Shown here: positions 1-7,477 of the stretch, one piece after another
How the letters are laid out: every line of letters starts with the position of its first letter
Position numbering within the stretch: position 1 is the stretch's first letter
Translations under genes and position numbers: made by a program
The notes under the pieces: model-generated
Told to the model about the DNA's origin: nothing
The model's input: only the letters and a program-made list of their open reading frames with translations
The model's database searches: none
From: Nocardia nova SH22a
GTDB taxonomy: Bacteria > Actinomycetota > Actinomycetes > Mycobacteriales > Mycobacteriaceae
Assembly (NCBI RefSeq): GCF_000523235.1
Contig: NZ_CP006850.1
Coordinates: 4,340,001-4,404,000 of the forward strand
Reading direction: 5' to 3'
DNA: 64,000 nt

Positions 1-265
1 GCAGCGCGCCGTAGCCGTGGAACTGTGCCAGTTCCCGCTCGTCGAGCGGGCGGTCCTCCGCGGTGGCGGTGATCAGCCGGTCGATCGCCGCGGCGGTCGA
101 CGGGACCAGGGAGGCCGAGGCAATTCCCCGGTAAGCGGGTATTTCCGCCTGCAGCCGGGCGCAGACGTGTTCGGCGAACGCGTGGAGATCGCCGAGTGCC
201 GACGGGCGCAATCGGGGGCGAGTCGAACCGTCGTCGTCGCTCACACCGTCCGACGATACGTCCAT
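1..265 (-). CDS. PucR/CdaR-like regulator, N-terminal fragment
   Basis: The gene runs off the left edge, so only about 88 N-terminal residues are visible. They read MDVSSDGVSDDDGS and then a helical stretch containing HAFAEHVCARLQAEIPAYR and ELAQFHGYGAL. A helix ending in EIPAYR followed later by a 'F..(Y/L)GA' segment is typical of the N-terminal half of actinobacterial PucR/CdaR-type helix-turn-helix regulators. The diagnostic C-terminal HTH lies outside the window, so the family is inferred. I chose the ATG at 265; a GTG at 244 in the same frame is an alternative, and neither has a clear ribosome binding site. Confidence 0.5.
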   Translation of the reverse strand, partial: MDVSSDGVSDDDGSTRPRLRPSALGDLHAFAEHVCARLQAEIPAYRGIASASLVPSTAAAIDRLITATAEDRPLDERELAQFHGYGAL

Positions 266-527
266 CACCGGCCGGTACTCGTCGGCGCGCCGACGGCCGA
301 TCACTCGCCGTCGCCCACGCGAGGCTCATGGACGGGGTGCGGGGACGACCGACTTCTCGACGGGGAGCGAATGATCGGCAATCATGGTGTGAGCGAGGGC
401 ATTCCGGTCACCACGAAACGGAAAGCCAACACTGTCAGACTATCTGGGTAAGAATGAGGACGGCCGAGATCCGGCCACAGGGGACAGGTCGGCCGCAGTC
501 GGGCCGACGGAAATGTGGGGAAAGATC

Positions 528-1085
528 ATGAGAGCCAAGAAATTCGCCGCCACCGCACTACTGGCCGCCGGTGCCACCGCGGCCGCCGCGGGCATCGCAC
601 AGGCCGCGCCGGTGGCCGCCGCGCCGGTGGCCGCCACGCCGGTCGCCGTGCACGGTGTCGAGCAGGGAGTCGGCTTCGTCACCTCGCCGACCGCCGACCA
701 CACCGGACTCACCACCACCGTGGCGGACGGGACGTTCACGGTCACCGGCGATTCGGTCACCCTCACCGACGCCGCGGGCCGCGCCGTCACCTCGGTGCCG
801 CTGGGCCTGCGCACCGCGGCCGGAACCGTGGGGCTGACCCCGCTCATCGAGAATTCGGGTCGCACCCTGACCCTCACCCCGCAGGCCGCGGGCACGCAGA
901 CCGCGCAGGCCATCGACGAAGCCTCCGACACCCTGGCCCGCAAGCAGTACAACGCCGGTGTCGGAGCGGTGATCGGCGGCGGTATCGGCGCCGTTCTCGG
1001 CTTCTTCCTCGGCGGCGTCGGCGCACTGGTCACCATCCCGATCGGCGCCGGCATCGGAGCCCTGATCGGCTACTCCACCCCGTAG
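528..1085 (+). CDS. Exported glycine-rich protein with hydrophobic C-terminal hairpin
   Basis: About 185 residues. The start at 528 is preceded by a good ribosome binding site (GGGGAAAG) and gives a Sec-type signal: MRAKKF, an Ala-rich core, then IAQA before the cleavage site. The middle is Thr/Val-rich and contains no Cys. The last 40 residues are two Gly-rich hydrophobic stretches (GAVIGGGIGAVLGFFLGGVG and ALVTIPIGAGIGALIGY) that resemble a glycine-zipper membrane hairpin. I do not recognise a named family. Export is well supported; insertion into the membrane or outer mycomembrane is only inferred from the hydrophobic tail. Confidence 0.75.
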   Translation: MRAKKFAATALLAAGATAAAAGIAQAAPVAAAPVAATPVAVHGVEQGVGFVTSPTADHTGLTTTVADGTFTVTGDSVTLTDAAGRAVTSVPLGLRTAAGTVGLTPLIENSGRTLTLTPQAAGTQTAQAIDEASDTLARKQYNAGVGAVIGGGIGAVLGFFLGGVGALVTIPIGAGIGALIGYSTP

Positions 1086-1103
1086 TCGGTCCGGGTCCGT
1101 CGC

Positions 1104-1138
1104 GCGGTCGTGCGGAGGGCACCCGTCCGCACGACCGC
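1104..1138. terminator. Bidirectional hairpin terminator
   Basis: A 13-bp perfect stem (GCGGTCGTGCGGA at 1104-1116, its complement at 1126-1138) with a 9-nt loop lies between two convergent genes, the exported protein ending at 1085 and the TetR gene ending at 1183. There is no U-tract, as is common in high-GC actinobacteria. Confidence 0.65.
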
Positions 1139-1182
1139 GGGACCGGCACCGAATCCCCGGTGCCCGGCCCGCCGATGAGACC

Positions 1183-1776
1183 TCACTTCCGGTCCGGGCC
1201 CGCCAGCCGGAAGGTGGTTCGGATCAGCGCACGAATCTCCGTGTGCGACAACGCGGAATCCGCGAAGAACACCTGCCGGTGCACCAGTCCGTCGATCAGG
1301 ATCACGCACAGTTCGGCGGCGGTCGGCTCGATCGGGTGCCCGTTGTCCGCCGCGCGACCGGCGATCAGCCGCACGAATGCCGCTCGCTGCGTTTCGAATC
1401 GATCGTGCAGTTCGGAATCGACGCGGGCCTCCGCGAGCAGATGGTGGCGCGCCACCACCCGGAAACGGGCCTGCGGGCCCGACAGCTCGAGCACGAAATC
1501 GGTCGCGATATCGGCGAGAGTCGGCGACTCCGGATGAAAATGGCGGGCGGCCACCGCCATGTCCTGGGCGAACAGTTCGTCCATCGCCATCTCCAGCAAT
1601 CGCTGCCGAGTGGGCGCGTGGTAGTTCACCGACCCCGGCGCCAGATTCGCCGCGGTATCGACCGCACGATGAGTGAAGCCCCGCAGGCCCTGCTCCCCCA
1701 GCACACGTAATGCCGCCGCGGCGATGTCGGCGCGACGCCGGGACGAATCCTGTCGTCGTTGCCGTGGTGCCGCCAT
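1183..1776 (-). CDS. TetR-family regulator of the adjacent DAPG-hydrolase-like gene
   Basis: 197 residues. The N-terminal helix-turn-helix is typical TetR (RADIAAAALRVLGEQGLRGF, THRAVDTAANLAPGSVNYH), followed by an all-helical ligand-binding domain. Met at 1776 is used; an in-frame GTG two codons upstream is possible. The gene is divergent from the exported DAPG-hydrolase-like gene, with 62 bp between starts and a large palindrome there, so it probably represses that gene and perhaps itself. The ligand is unknown. In Pseudomonas, TetR regulators (PhlF, PhlH) control phl genes including the DAPG hydrolase phlG, which makes a phloroglucinol-like inducer a reasonable hypothesis. Confidence 0.85.
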   Translation of the reverse strand: MAAPRQRRQDSSRRRADIAAAALRVLGEQGLRGFTHRAVDTAANLAPGSVNYHAPTRQRLLEMAMDELFAQDMAVAARHFHPESPTLADIATDFVLELSGPQARFRVVARHHLLAEARVDSELHDRFETQRAAFVRLIAGRAADNGHPIEPTAAELCVILIDGLVHRQVFFADSALSHTEIRALIRTTFRLAGPDRK

Positions 1777-1824
1777 AGCCACGAATCTACCGGTCCCGAC
1801 CGCTGGTTCCGTGACCGCGACTCC

Positions 1825-1852
1825 GATAGTCTCAACACATGTTGAGACTATC
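1825..1852. promoter_or_regulatory. 28-bp palindromic operator
   Basis: Perfect inverted repeat with 13-bp arms (GATAGTCTCAACA at 1825-1837, complement at 1840-1852) and a 2-bp centre. It covers the start codon (1839) of the DAPG-hydrolase-like gene and sits 49 bp upstream of the divergent TetR gene. Size and position fit a TetR operator. Overlap with the ATG suggests a leaderless or very short-leader transcript. Confidence 0.7.
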
Positions 1853-2759
1853 GGCCCTGACCCGTCGCCAGGCCCTGACGCTCGCCGTCGCGGGCGCCGG
1901 CGCCTGGGCCGCGACACGAGCCGCGACCGCCCGCGCCGACACCCCGGACAATCTGCGTTATCCCGGATACTCCGACGCGGACCGGGCACGCCCGTACGCG
2001 CACTACATGGCCGAGCACACCGCGCCGCCGCAGCCCGCGGTCGCCGCCGCCTACGCCGGAGCGCCGGTACCCGCCCCGCAGATCCCGGCGTTCCCGGACC
2101 TCGTGCGCGATCTCGCCCCCACCGGCTACTCCCCCATCGAAACCGGTTACGGCCGAACGGATTCGGGCGTCGTATGGGTCGCGGCCCACACGACGATGCC
2201 CCGGGTCGACGCGGCGATGTGGGATTGGTGGTTCGGCTGGCATCTGGTCGAATCCGCGCGGTACAAGCTGTGGCATCCGGACGCGCACATGTACGCCGAG
2301 GTGGCCGCGGATCGGCTCGAGGATCCGGTCCCCGATCGCGCCCGCTATGTCGGCAACATCTCCTACGTCGACGAATACATCGGCCCCAAGTTGCAGCAAC
2401 TCGCCATCGCCTTCCAGGACCCGATCGCGCACGGATTCGATGTCCCCGAAGGACACACCGTCGTCTTCGGCCGGGTCGGCAGCAGCGTCGCACCGGTCGA
2501 TCTGGGCTGGCTCGCCCACCAGGTCCGCCCGGTTCCCGGTGGTTGCGAAATGCGCAGCCGGTTCTACCTGCGGTTGTACGGAACCCACGCACCCGATCCG
2601 GTGCACACCGCCCGCGCCGTCGCGCGCGGTGCGGCGGCCGATCCGGGTGATCTACTGCCCGGACTCGACCTCGCGCGGGATCTGATGTTGCACTGCGGCC
2701 AGGAGATGAACCATCTGTCCCGGTTCCTGCCCGAGCTGTATCACGAATTCGCGCACTGA
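1839..2759 (+). CDS. DAPG hydrolase (PhlG)-like protein with Tat signal
   Basis: 306 residues. The N-terminus has a twin-arginine motif (LTRRQALTL) and an Ala-rich hydrophobic segment, so Tat export is predicted. The body resembles the DAPG hydrolase PhlG family: MPRVDAAMWDWWFGWH (H135), RYKLWHPDAH (H146, H150), a central acidic stretch YVDEYIG (E179), and HCGQE (H285-x3-E289) near the C-terminus. In PhlG, which cleaves a C-C bond of 2,4-diacetylphloroglucinol, a zinc ion is held by two His and two Glu; H285 and E289 match its C-terminal HxxxE pair. The substrate here is unknown. Tat export is unusual for the family. The ATG lies inside the TetR palindrome and has no ribosome binding site. 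Its stop overlaps the convergent MFS gene by 19 bp. Confidence 0.75.
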   Translation: MLRLSALTRRQALTLAVAGAGAWAATRAATARADTPDNLRYPGYSDADRARPYAHYMAEHTAPPQPAVAAAYAGAPVPAPQIPAFPDLVRDLAPTGYSPIETGYGRTDSGVVWVAAHTTMPRVDAAMWDWWFGWHLVESARYKLWHPDAHMYAEVAADRLEDPVPDRARYVGNISYVDEYIGPKLQQLAIAFQDPIAHGFDVPEGHTVVFGRVGSSVAPVDLGWLAHQVRPVPGGCEMRSRFYLRLYGTHAPDPVHTARAVARGAAADPGDLLPGLDLARDLMLHCGQEMNHLSRFLPELYHEFAH

Positions 2760-4498
2760 TTTTCGGCCTCGGACCTCGATCGATCGGCGCCCCCGCGCGC
2801 GGCCGGACCGCGCAGCGAAGACGCGGCCGCAGCGAGGAGTCCCAGTCCGGCCGAGACGGCGAACACCACCGTCAGGCCGTGATGGAACGGGCCCGCGATC
2901 ATCTGCGGGAAGAACTGACCGCCGGTGAGCACCTGCTGCTGATCCGCGGGCAGGGCGTGCAGCGCACCGCTGGGCGCCAGTAGCGTGCCGACCGGATCGC
3001 CCCCGAGGATCGCGGCGAACAGCGAGGTGACCGGCGGCATCGCCCCCACCTCGGCGGCCACGTGCGGCGCTACGCCGTGCTGCTGCAATCCGGTGGTCAG
3101 GGTCTGCGGCAGTGTCGCGGCGAGCCCGGCGATCAGCAGGGAGAAGAACACGCCGATCGACAACGCCGTTCCGGTGTTCTGGAAGGTCGAGCGCATGCCG
3201 GAGGCGACGCCGCGGTGCGTGACCGGCACACTGCCCATGATCGAGGACGAATTCGGCGAGCTGAACGCGCCCATGCCGATCCCGTTGGCGGCGATGAGCA
3301 CGGCGAAGGCCCAGTACGGGAAGTCGATCGGCAACACCATCAGGCCCAGGAAGCTCGCCGTGAACACCAGCATGCCGCCCGTGGCCAGTCCGCGACTGCC
3401 GATCCGATCCGACAGCGCGCCGGAGACGGGCCCGGCGATCAGGAATCCGATCGTCAACGGCAGCAGGTAGATTCCCGCCCACAGCGGCGTATCGGCGTAG
3501 TCGTAACCGTGCAGCGGCAGCCACACGCCCTGCAACCAGATGATCAGCATGAACTGCAGCCCGCCCTGTGCCAGCCGCGCCGAGAAACCCGCGACGTTGG
3601 CGGCGGTGAAGGTGCGGTTTCCGAACAGGCCCAGGTCGAACATCGGCTCGGCGATGCGCCGCTCCACGACGACGAAGGTCGCCAGCATTGCCGCGCCGAG
3701 TGCGAACAGCCCGATCACCTGCGGATTCGTCCATCCCATCGAATGCCGTCCGTAGGGGTGGATGCCCTCGGTGATGGCGATGAGCAATGCGCTCACACCG
3801 ACGGTGAAACTGATGTTGCCCACCCAGTCCACCTTCGGTCGCGGACCGCCGCGCGGGGTGATGTCGCGCAGATTGCGGTAGGCCCAGATCGTGCCGAAGA
3901 TGCCGACCGGCACGTTCACCCAGAACACCGCCCGCCAATCCCACAGCACCAGAACGCCACCGGCGATCAGTCCGATGAACATTCCGGCCAGCCCGGCGAT
4001 CTGGTTCACCCCCAGCGCGAACCCGCGCCGATCGGGCGGGAAGGCGTCGGTGAGGATGGCCGCGGAATTGGCGGTGAGCATCGATCCGCCGACGGCCTGC
4101 AGGATGCGCCATCCGATCAGCCAGACCGCCGCCGCGCCACCGTGGGCCGGATCGAACGACAGCAGCAGCGAGGCGATGGTGAACACCACGAAGCCCGCGT
4201 TGTAGATGCGGACCCGTCCGACCATATCGCCGAGGCGGCCGAGCGGAACCACCAGTACCGCCTGGACCAGGCGATATCCCATGATCATCCACAACAGGAA
4301 GCCGATATTGCCGCCCGCGAGCGGATCGAGCCCGATACCGCGGAAGATCGCGGGCAGGGCGATGAGCACGATCGAGCCGTCGAGCGCGGCCATGAACACC
4401 GCGGCGGTCGTATTCGCCAGTGCCGTCCACTGGTACCGCCCGTCCGGATCGGCGGCACCTCCCCCGTGGGTCGCGGAATCCGTCGAGGCGACCGCCAT
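2741..4498 (-). CDS. MFS drug exporter, DHA2 (EmrB/QacA) type
   Basis: About 585 residues with 14 predicted membrane helices, as expected for DHA2 drug:H+ antiporters. Motif A-like GRLGDMVGR follows helix 2, and the first helix carries ALDGSIVLIALPAI. I chose the ATG at 4498 because AGAAAGG lies 9 nt upstream; the GTG at 4504 is too close to that site. The gene is divergent from nothing but lies behind a MarR gene on the same strand, with two operator-like repeats in its promoter that match one at the marR promoter. Probably exports a toxic compound sensed by the MarR protein. The substrate is unknown. Confidence 0.88.
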   Translation of the reverse strand: MAVASTDSATHGGGAADPDGRYQWTALANTTAAVFMAALDGSIVLIALPAIFRGIGLDPLAGGNIGFLLWMIMGYRLVQAVLVVPLGRLGDMVGRVRIYNAGFVVFTIASLLLSFDPAHGGAAAVWLIGWRILQAVGGSMLTANSAAILTDAFPPDRRGFALGVNQIAGLAGMFIGLIAGGVLVLWDWRAVFWVNVPVGIFGTIWAYRNLRDITPRGGPRPKVDWVGNISFTVGVSALLIAITEGIHPYGRHSMGWTNPQVIGLFALGAAMLATFVVVERRIAEPMFDLGLFGNRTFTAANVAGFSARLAQGGLQFMLIIWLQGVWLPLHGYDYADTPLWAGIYLLPLTIGFLIAGPVSGALSDRIGSRGLATGGMLVFTASFLGLMVLPIDFPYWAFAVLIAANGIGMGAFSSPNSSSIMGSVPVTHRGVASGMRSTFQNTGTALSIGVFFSLLIAGLAATLPQTLTTGLQQHGVAPHVAAEVGAMPPVTSLFAAILGGDPVGTLLAPSGALHALPADQQQVLTGGQFFPQMIAGPFHHGLTVVFAVSAGLGLLAAAASSLRGPAARGGADRSRSEAENQCANS

Positions 4499-4513
4499 GA
4501 GCACCGGCCTTTC

Positions 4514-4556
4514 TAGCTATGTCACATAACTACTTAATGGTTATGTTAGATAGCTA
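4514..4556. promoter_or_regulatory. Paired MarR-type operator sites in MFS promoter
   Basis: Two copies of a TAGCTAT-NNN-ACATAAC element face each other: 4514-4532 on the plus strand and 4540-4556 on the minus strand, matching at 15 of 17 positions. Together they form a large inverted repeat directly upstream of the MFS start at 4498. A third copy lies at the marR start. Confidence 0.6.
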
Positions 4557-4598
4557 CCTGGAGGGTGTCAACGTTCCGGCCGATGCGGGCCGTCCGGA

Positions 4599-5048
4599 TC
4601 AGCGCGGAAGTGCGGCGGATTCCGGCAGTTCGCTCAGGCGCTGCATGAGATCGGCCGCACGCAGCAGAATGTCCTGCTCCTCGGCCGTGAGTTCGTCGTC
4701 GATGGCATGTTGCAGCCAGGCCAGCCAGCCGCGCCGGGCCACCGTGACCATCCGGCGGCCGCTGTCGCTGATCGTGATGAACGCCTTGCGGCCGTCGGTC
4801 GGATCACCGCGCCGTTCGATCAGGCCGTCGGCCTCGAGAGAGCGCAGGGTGGAGGCGACATTCGACCGAGCCATATCCAGCTCGTCGGCGAGTTCGCTGG
4901 GTCGCAACGGTTCCGCGGCCCGGTCCAGGGCGGCGAGCATCTGCAGATCGGTCAGCGGACGCCCCTCGGTCGCGGGACGTTCGCGCCGCACTCGCCGGTA
5001 GAGCAGTTTGAGCTGGCGCTGAAACCGGCGCACATCCTCCTCGCGCAT
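4599..5048 (-). CDS. MarR-family transcriptional regulator
   Basis: 149 residues with a central winged helix (LTDLQMLAALDRA, SELADELDMARSNVASTL, wing GLIERRGDPTDGRKAFITIS). This is the standard MarR layout and length. It precedes the MFS exporter on the same strand with about 100 bp between them, the usual arrangement of an autoregulated efflux repressor. No ribosome binding site precedes the ATG; an operator-like palindrome abuts it instead, so the mRNA may be leaderless. The inducer is unknown. Confidence 0.88.
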   Translation of the reverse strand: MREEDVRRFQRQLKLLYRRVRRERPATEGRPLTDLQMLAALDRAAEPLRPSELADELDMARSNVASTLRSLEADGLIERRGDPTDGRKAFITISDSGRRMVTVARRGWLAWLQHAIDDELTAEEQDILLRAADLMQRLSELPESAALPR

Positions 5049-5049
5049 A

Positions 5050-5068
5050 TAACTATGCTACATAGCTA
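5050..5068. promoter_or_regulatory. MarR autoregulatory operator
   Basis: Palindrome with core CTATG-CTA-CATAG (5053-5065), touching the marR start codon at 5048. On the minus strand it reads TAGCTATGTAGCATAGTTA, sharing 15 of 19 bases with the site at 4514-4532. Confidence 0.6.
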
Positions 5069-5115
5069 CATGTCCGGTTCCGGACATTTCGCCGGACCAG
5101 GGTCACAATGGTGCC

Positions 5116-5322
5116 GTGCCGGAGAATTCGTCTGCCGATCCCGTCGCCGATCTGATCCGCTGGCAGGACAGCGGCGGAGTCTGGCGGGTCCTGAACCGGC
5201 GCGGCGACGGCCTGACCATCGGATTGTTCGAATGCACCGGCGGCACGCAGGTCGGCCGGATCGTCTCCGCGGACCCGGCATTGCGCGTATTCGTCGGCGA
5301 GCGCGGCGGCAGTGAGGACTGA
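5116..5322 (+). CDS. Small conserved actinobacterial protein
   Basis: 68 residues starting at GTG 5116. The sequence contains DLIRWQDSGGVWRVLNRRGD, then GLFECTGGTQVGRIVSADPALRVFVGE. Short acidic proteins with the pattern 'IRWQDSG..WRV' are common in actinobacteria but uncharacterised. There is no signal peptide and no membrane segment. It is divergent from marR and upstream of the Sel1-like gene. No function can be assigned. Confidence 0.6.
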   Translation: MPENSSADPVADLIRWQDSGGVWRVLNRRGDGLTIGLFECTGGTQVGRIVSADPALRVFVGERGGSED

Positions 5323-5431
5323 AACCACCGGATCTGCGCCATTTTCCACGTGCGAGGACTACGGTGTGCGCGGCATCATATCGATACACCAGGATTCTCC
5401 ACACGGCTCCGCGGCGGCGAAAGGCGGCACG

Positions 5432-6226
5432 ATGGCCGATTCCGGTGAGGCGAATCGTCCACTGGCCGACCGTTTTCAGGGCACCGAACCGGTCGGCTGG
5501 CACGGCGTCACCGTCCACCCGATGTACTCCCAGCGGCTCGCCGCCGAACGGACGGTCGTGCGTCTTGCACTGCTGGCCGCCGCGCCACCGCGCGGTGTGC
5601 GCGGACTCGGCATCGGCCTGTCGGTGCTGGACGGATACGTCCTGCTGCGCGGCCGCAAACTGTCCGGTGTCGATGTGTGGTCCGATGCCGTCGCCGAGGG
5701 CGCCGAACTCCAACTGGGCCGCACCGGCCCCGCGGGCGCGTACACGCTGACTCCGGTGTGGATGACGGCCGAGGGTGTCGTCGAATCCTGGACCGGCAAC
5801 TACGGTCTCGTGATCGAGCGGGGCGCCGACGACGCCATGGTGCTGCGCTGTAGCAGCGGGGTCGGGCGACCCGATTTCGGTGAACTGGTCGTCACGGTGA
5901 CAGCGACCGCGGAATCCTCCGGTGAACAGGACCGCTACCGCTCGTCGCTCTACGACCTGGGCGTGGGCGCGCACACGCGCGGCGAGACCGATCAGGCCAG
6001 GCATTTCTGGCGGCAGGCCGCGGATCTGGGCCATGCCGGCGCCGCCTACGATCTCGGTGTGCTCGGCTACCGCGCGGCCGAATACGCCGAGGCGCAACGC
6101 TGGTGGCGCCTGGCCGCCGAACAGGGCGATCCGCGGGCGATGGCCGGTTTGGCGGAAGTGCTGGAGCGCCAAGGCGATCCGGATACCGCCCGGCGCTGGC
6201 GATCACAGGCCCGCGGCGGGCAGTGA
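5432..6226 (+). CDS. Sel1-repeat protein with unknown N-terminal domain
   Basis: 264 residues. The start at 5432 is supported by AAGGCGG 5 nt upstream. Residues 1 to about 165 form a beta-rich domain I do not recognise. The C-terminal third carries tandem Sel1/TPR-like repeats: SSLYDLGVGAHTRGETDQAR, then AAYDLGVLGYRAAEYAEAQ and RAMAGLAEVLERQGDPDTAR, each with the usual 'A...LG' and 'W...AA' pattern. Sel1 repeats mediate protein contacts, so an adaptor role is possible. No signal peptide is seen. It converges on the M50 peptidase gene with 5 bp between them. Confidence 0.75.
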   Translation: MADSGEANRPLADRFQGTEPVGWHGVTVHPMYSQRLAAERTVVRLALLAAAPPRGVRGLGIGLSVLDGYVLLRGRKLSGVDVWSDAVAEGAELQLGRTGPAGAYTLTPVWMTAEGVVESWTGNYGLVIERGADDAMVLRCSSGVGRPDFGELVVTVTATAESSGEQDRYRSSLYDLGVGAHTRGETDQARHFWRQAADLGHAGAAYDLGVLGYRAAEYAEAQRWWRLAAEQGDPRAMAGLAEVLERQGDPDTARRWRSQARGGQ

Positions 6227-6231
6227 CGCTC

Positions 6232-6972
6232 TCAGCCGTGCAGGTCGGCGGGGCTCACACCCAGTAGCCGCGCACCACCGATCACCAGCGCGGCCAAGGT
6301 GAGCAGACCGAACACCAGCACCCACACCCGCGCCGGAATCCGGGTGAGCCAGGCCAGCTGATCGGCGTCGGAGCCGTCCCCGCGCACCGACACCTGCCAC
6401 AGCTCGATCACCGCGCGCACACCGCCGAACAGCAGGAACCACGTCACCACGTAGCCGAAGACGCCCTGCCACATGGCGTTTCCGTACCACGAGACCGCGA
6501 ACGCGGCGCCGCCCGCGCAGATCACCGCGAGGAATCCGAACATGTTGCGGATCACCAGGATCAGCACCACGAGGGCCGCGATCAGGATCCACAGCATGAG
6601 CGTCTGACGGCCGATGCCGAGCAGGATCGCGAATCCCAGACCCACCGCCGAGGGCGCCGGATACCCCGCGAGCGTGGTCAGGACCATGCCGAATCCCCGT
6701 GACTTGCCCCGCGATACGGTCACGCCGGAGGTGTCGGAGTGCAGCCGGATTCCGCTGAGCGTGCGGCCGGTGCAGATGGCCACCACCGCGTGCCCGATCT
6801 CGTGCGCGATCGTCACGCACGTCCGCAGCACTCGCCACACCGGCCGGTAGATCACGACCGCGGCGGCGACGACGGCCGTGGCGATCACCACCCACACCGG
6901 CGGCTGCGGGGATATCGTCGTCAATCGATCCGTCACCGACGACACCGCATCGGACACCTGAGACAACTGCAT
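6232..6972 (-). CDS. Membrane zinc metallopeptidase, M50B-like
   Basis: 246 residues, five or six membrane helices. The zinc motif HEIGH is in the first third (TIAHEIGHAVVAICTG), which is followed by GIRLHSDTSGVTVS and a TTLAGYPAPSAVGLG segment typical of the M50B-like family (PF13398) in actinobacteria. Unlike site-2 proteases such as RseP it has no PDZ domain. A second metal-binding motif (NPDG type) is not obvious. A role in intramembrane or membrane-proximal proteolysis is inferred from the family. The ATG at 6972 follows the divergent promoter region shared with the lipoprotein gene at 7094. Confidence 0.8.
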   Translation of the reverse strand: MQLSQVSDAVSSVTDRLTTISPQPPVWVVIATAVVAAAVVIYRPVWRVLRTCVTIAHEIGHAVVAICTGRTLSGIRLHSDTSGVTVSRGKSRGFGMVLTTLAGYPAPSAVGLGFAILLGIGRQTLMLWILIAALVVLILVIRNMFGFLAVICAGGAAFAVSWYGNAMWQGVFGYVVTWFLLFGGVRAVIELWQVSVRGDGSDADQLAWLTRIPARVWVLVFGLLTLAALVIGGARLLGVSPADLHG

Positions 6973-7093
6973 CGCCGTAGGGTAGCGACTGGACTCCGGT
7001 TCGGCCCGACACGGCGGATATCGGACGAACCGACCCCCTAGGCTTGCGGTCGAATTGCCGGGATCGGCCCGGCGTGCCCGACGAGGAGACCAG

Positions 7094-7426
7094 ATGCATT
7101 CCAGCACCACCCGGACCCGTGCCGCCCTGCTCGGCATCGCCGCCGCCGCACTGATCACGGGCCTGCTGACCGGATGCTCGGATGTGCAGCAGGCCCTCAA
7201 CAAGGGCGGTGACACCCCGTGCAGCGATTACGTCAAACAAGACGCCAACGGCAAACGGATGACGATCACGAAATTCCTCAAACAGCAGGCCGGTAACGAC
7301 AACGAGCCCGCGGGCACGGCGGTGGACCTGAACATGGGGGCCGCCGACTTCCTGTGCGGCAATCAGCGCAATGCCGACACCCTTCTCAAGAACGCGAGCC
7401 TGCCGGGCATGTTCGTCAGCCAGTGA
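7094..7426 (+). CDS. Small lipoprotein
   Basis: 110 residues. Start at 7094 with a strong GAGGAG site 5-6 nt upstream. A lipoprotein signal ends in the lipobox LLTGC, giving a mature protein of about 84 residues anchored outside the membrane. It has a Cys near the start of the mature domain (TPCSDYV) and one later (DFLCGNQ), spaced as in HdeA-like small acid-stress chaperones; resemblance to mycobacterial HdeA-like proteins is tentative. It is divergent from the M50 peptidase. Confidence 0.75.
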   Translation: MHSSTTRTRAALLGIAAAALITGLLTGCSDVQQALNKGGDTPCSDYVKQDANGKRMTITKFLKQQAGNDNEPAGTAVDLNMGAADFLCGNQRNADTLLKNASLPGMFVSQ

Positions 7427-7433
7427 GGATCGA

Positions 7434-7472
7434 CCGGCTCGGCCGCCGATACGCGATCGGTGACCGAGCCGG
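7434..7472. terminator. Hairpin terminator between convergent genes
   Basis: A 9-bp stem CCGGCTCGG (7434-7442) pairs with CCGAGCCGG (7464-7472), with an inner CCGAT/ATCGG stem in the loop. It sits between the lipoprotein stop (7426) and the gabD2 stop (7478). Confidence 0.55.
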
Positions 7473-7477
7473 ACGGT

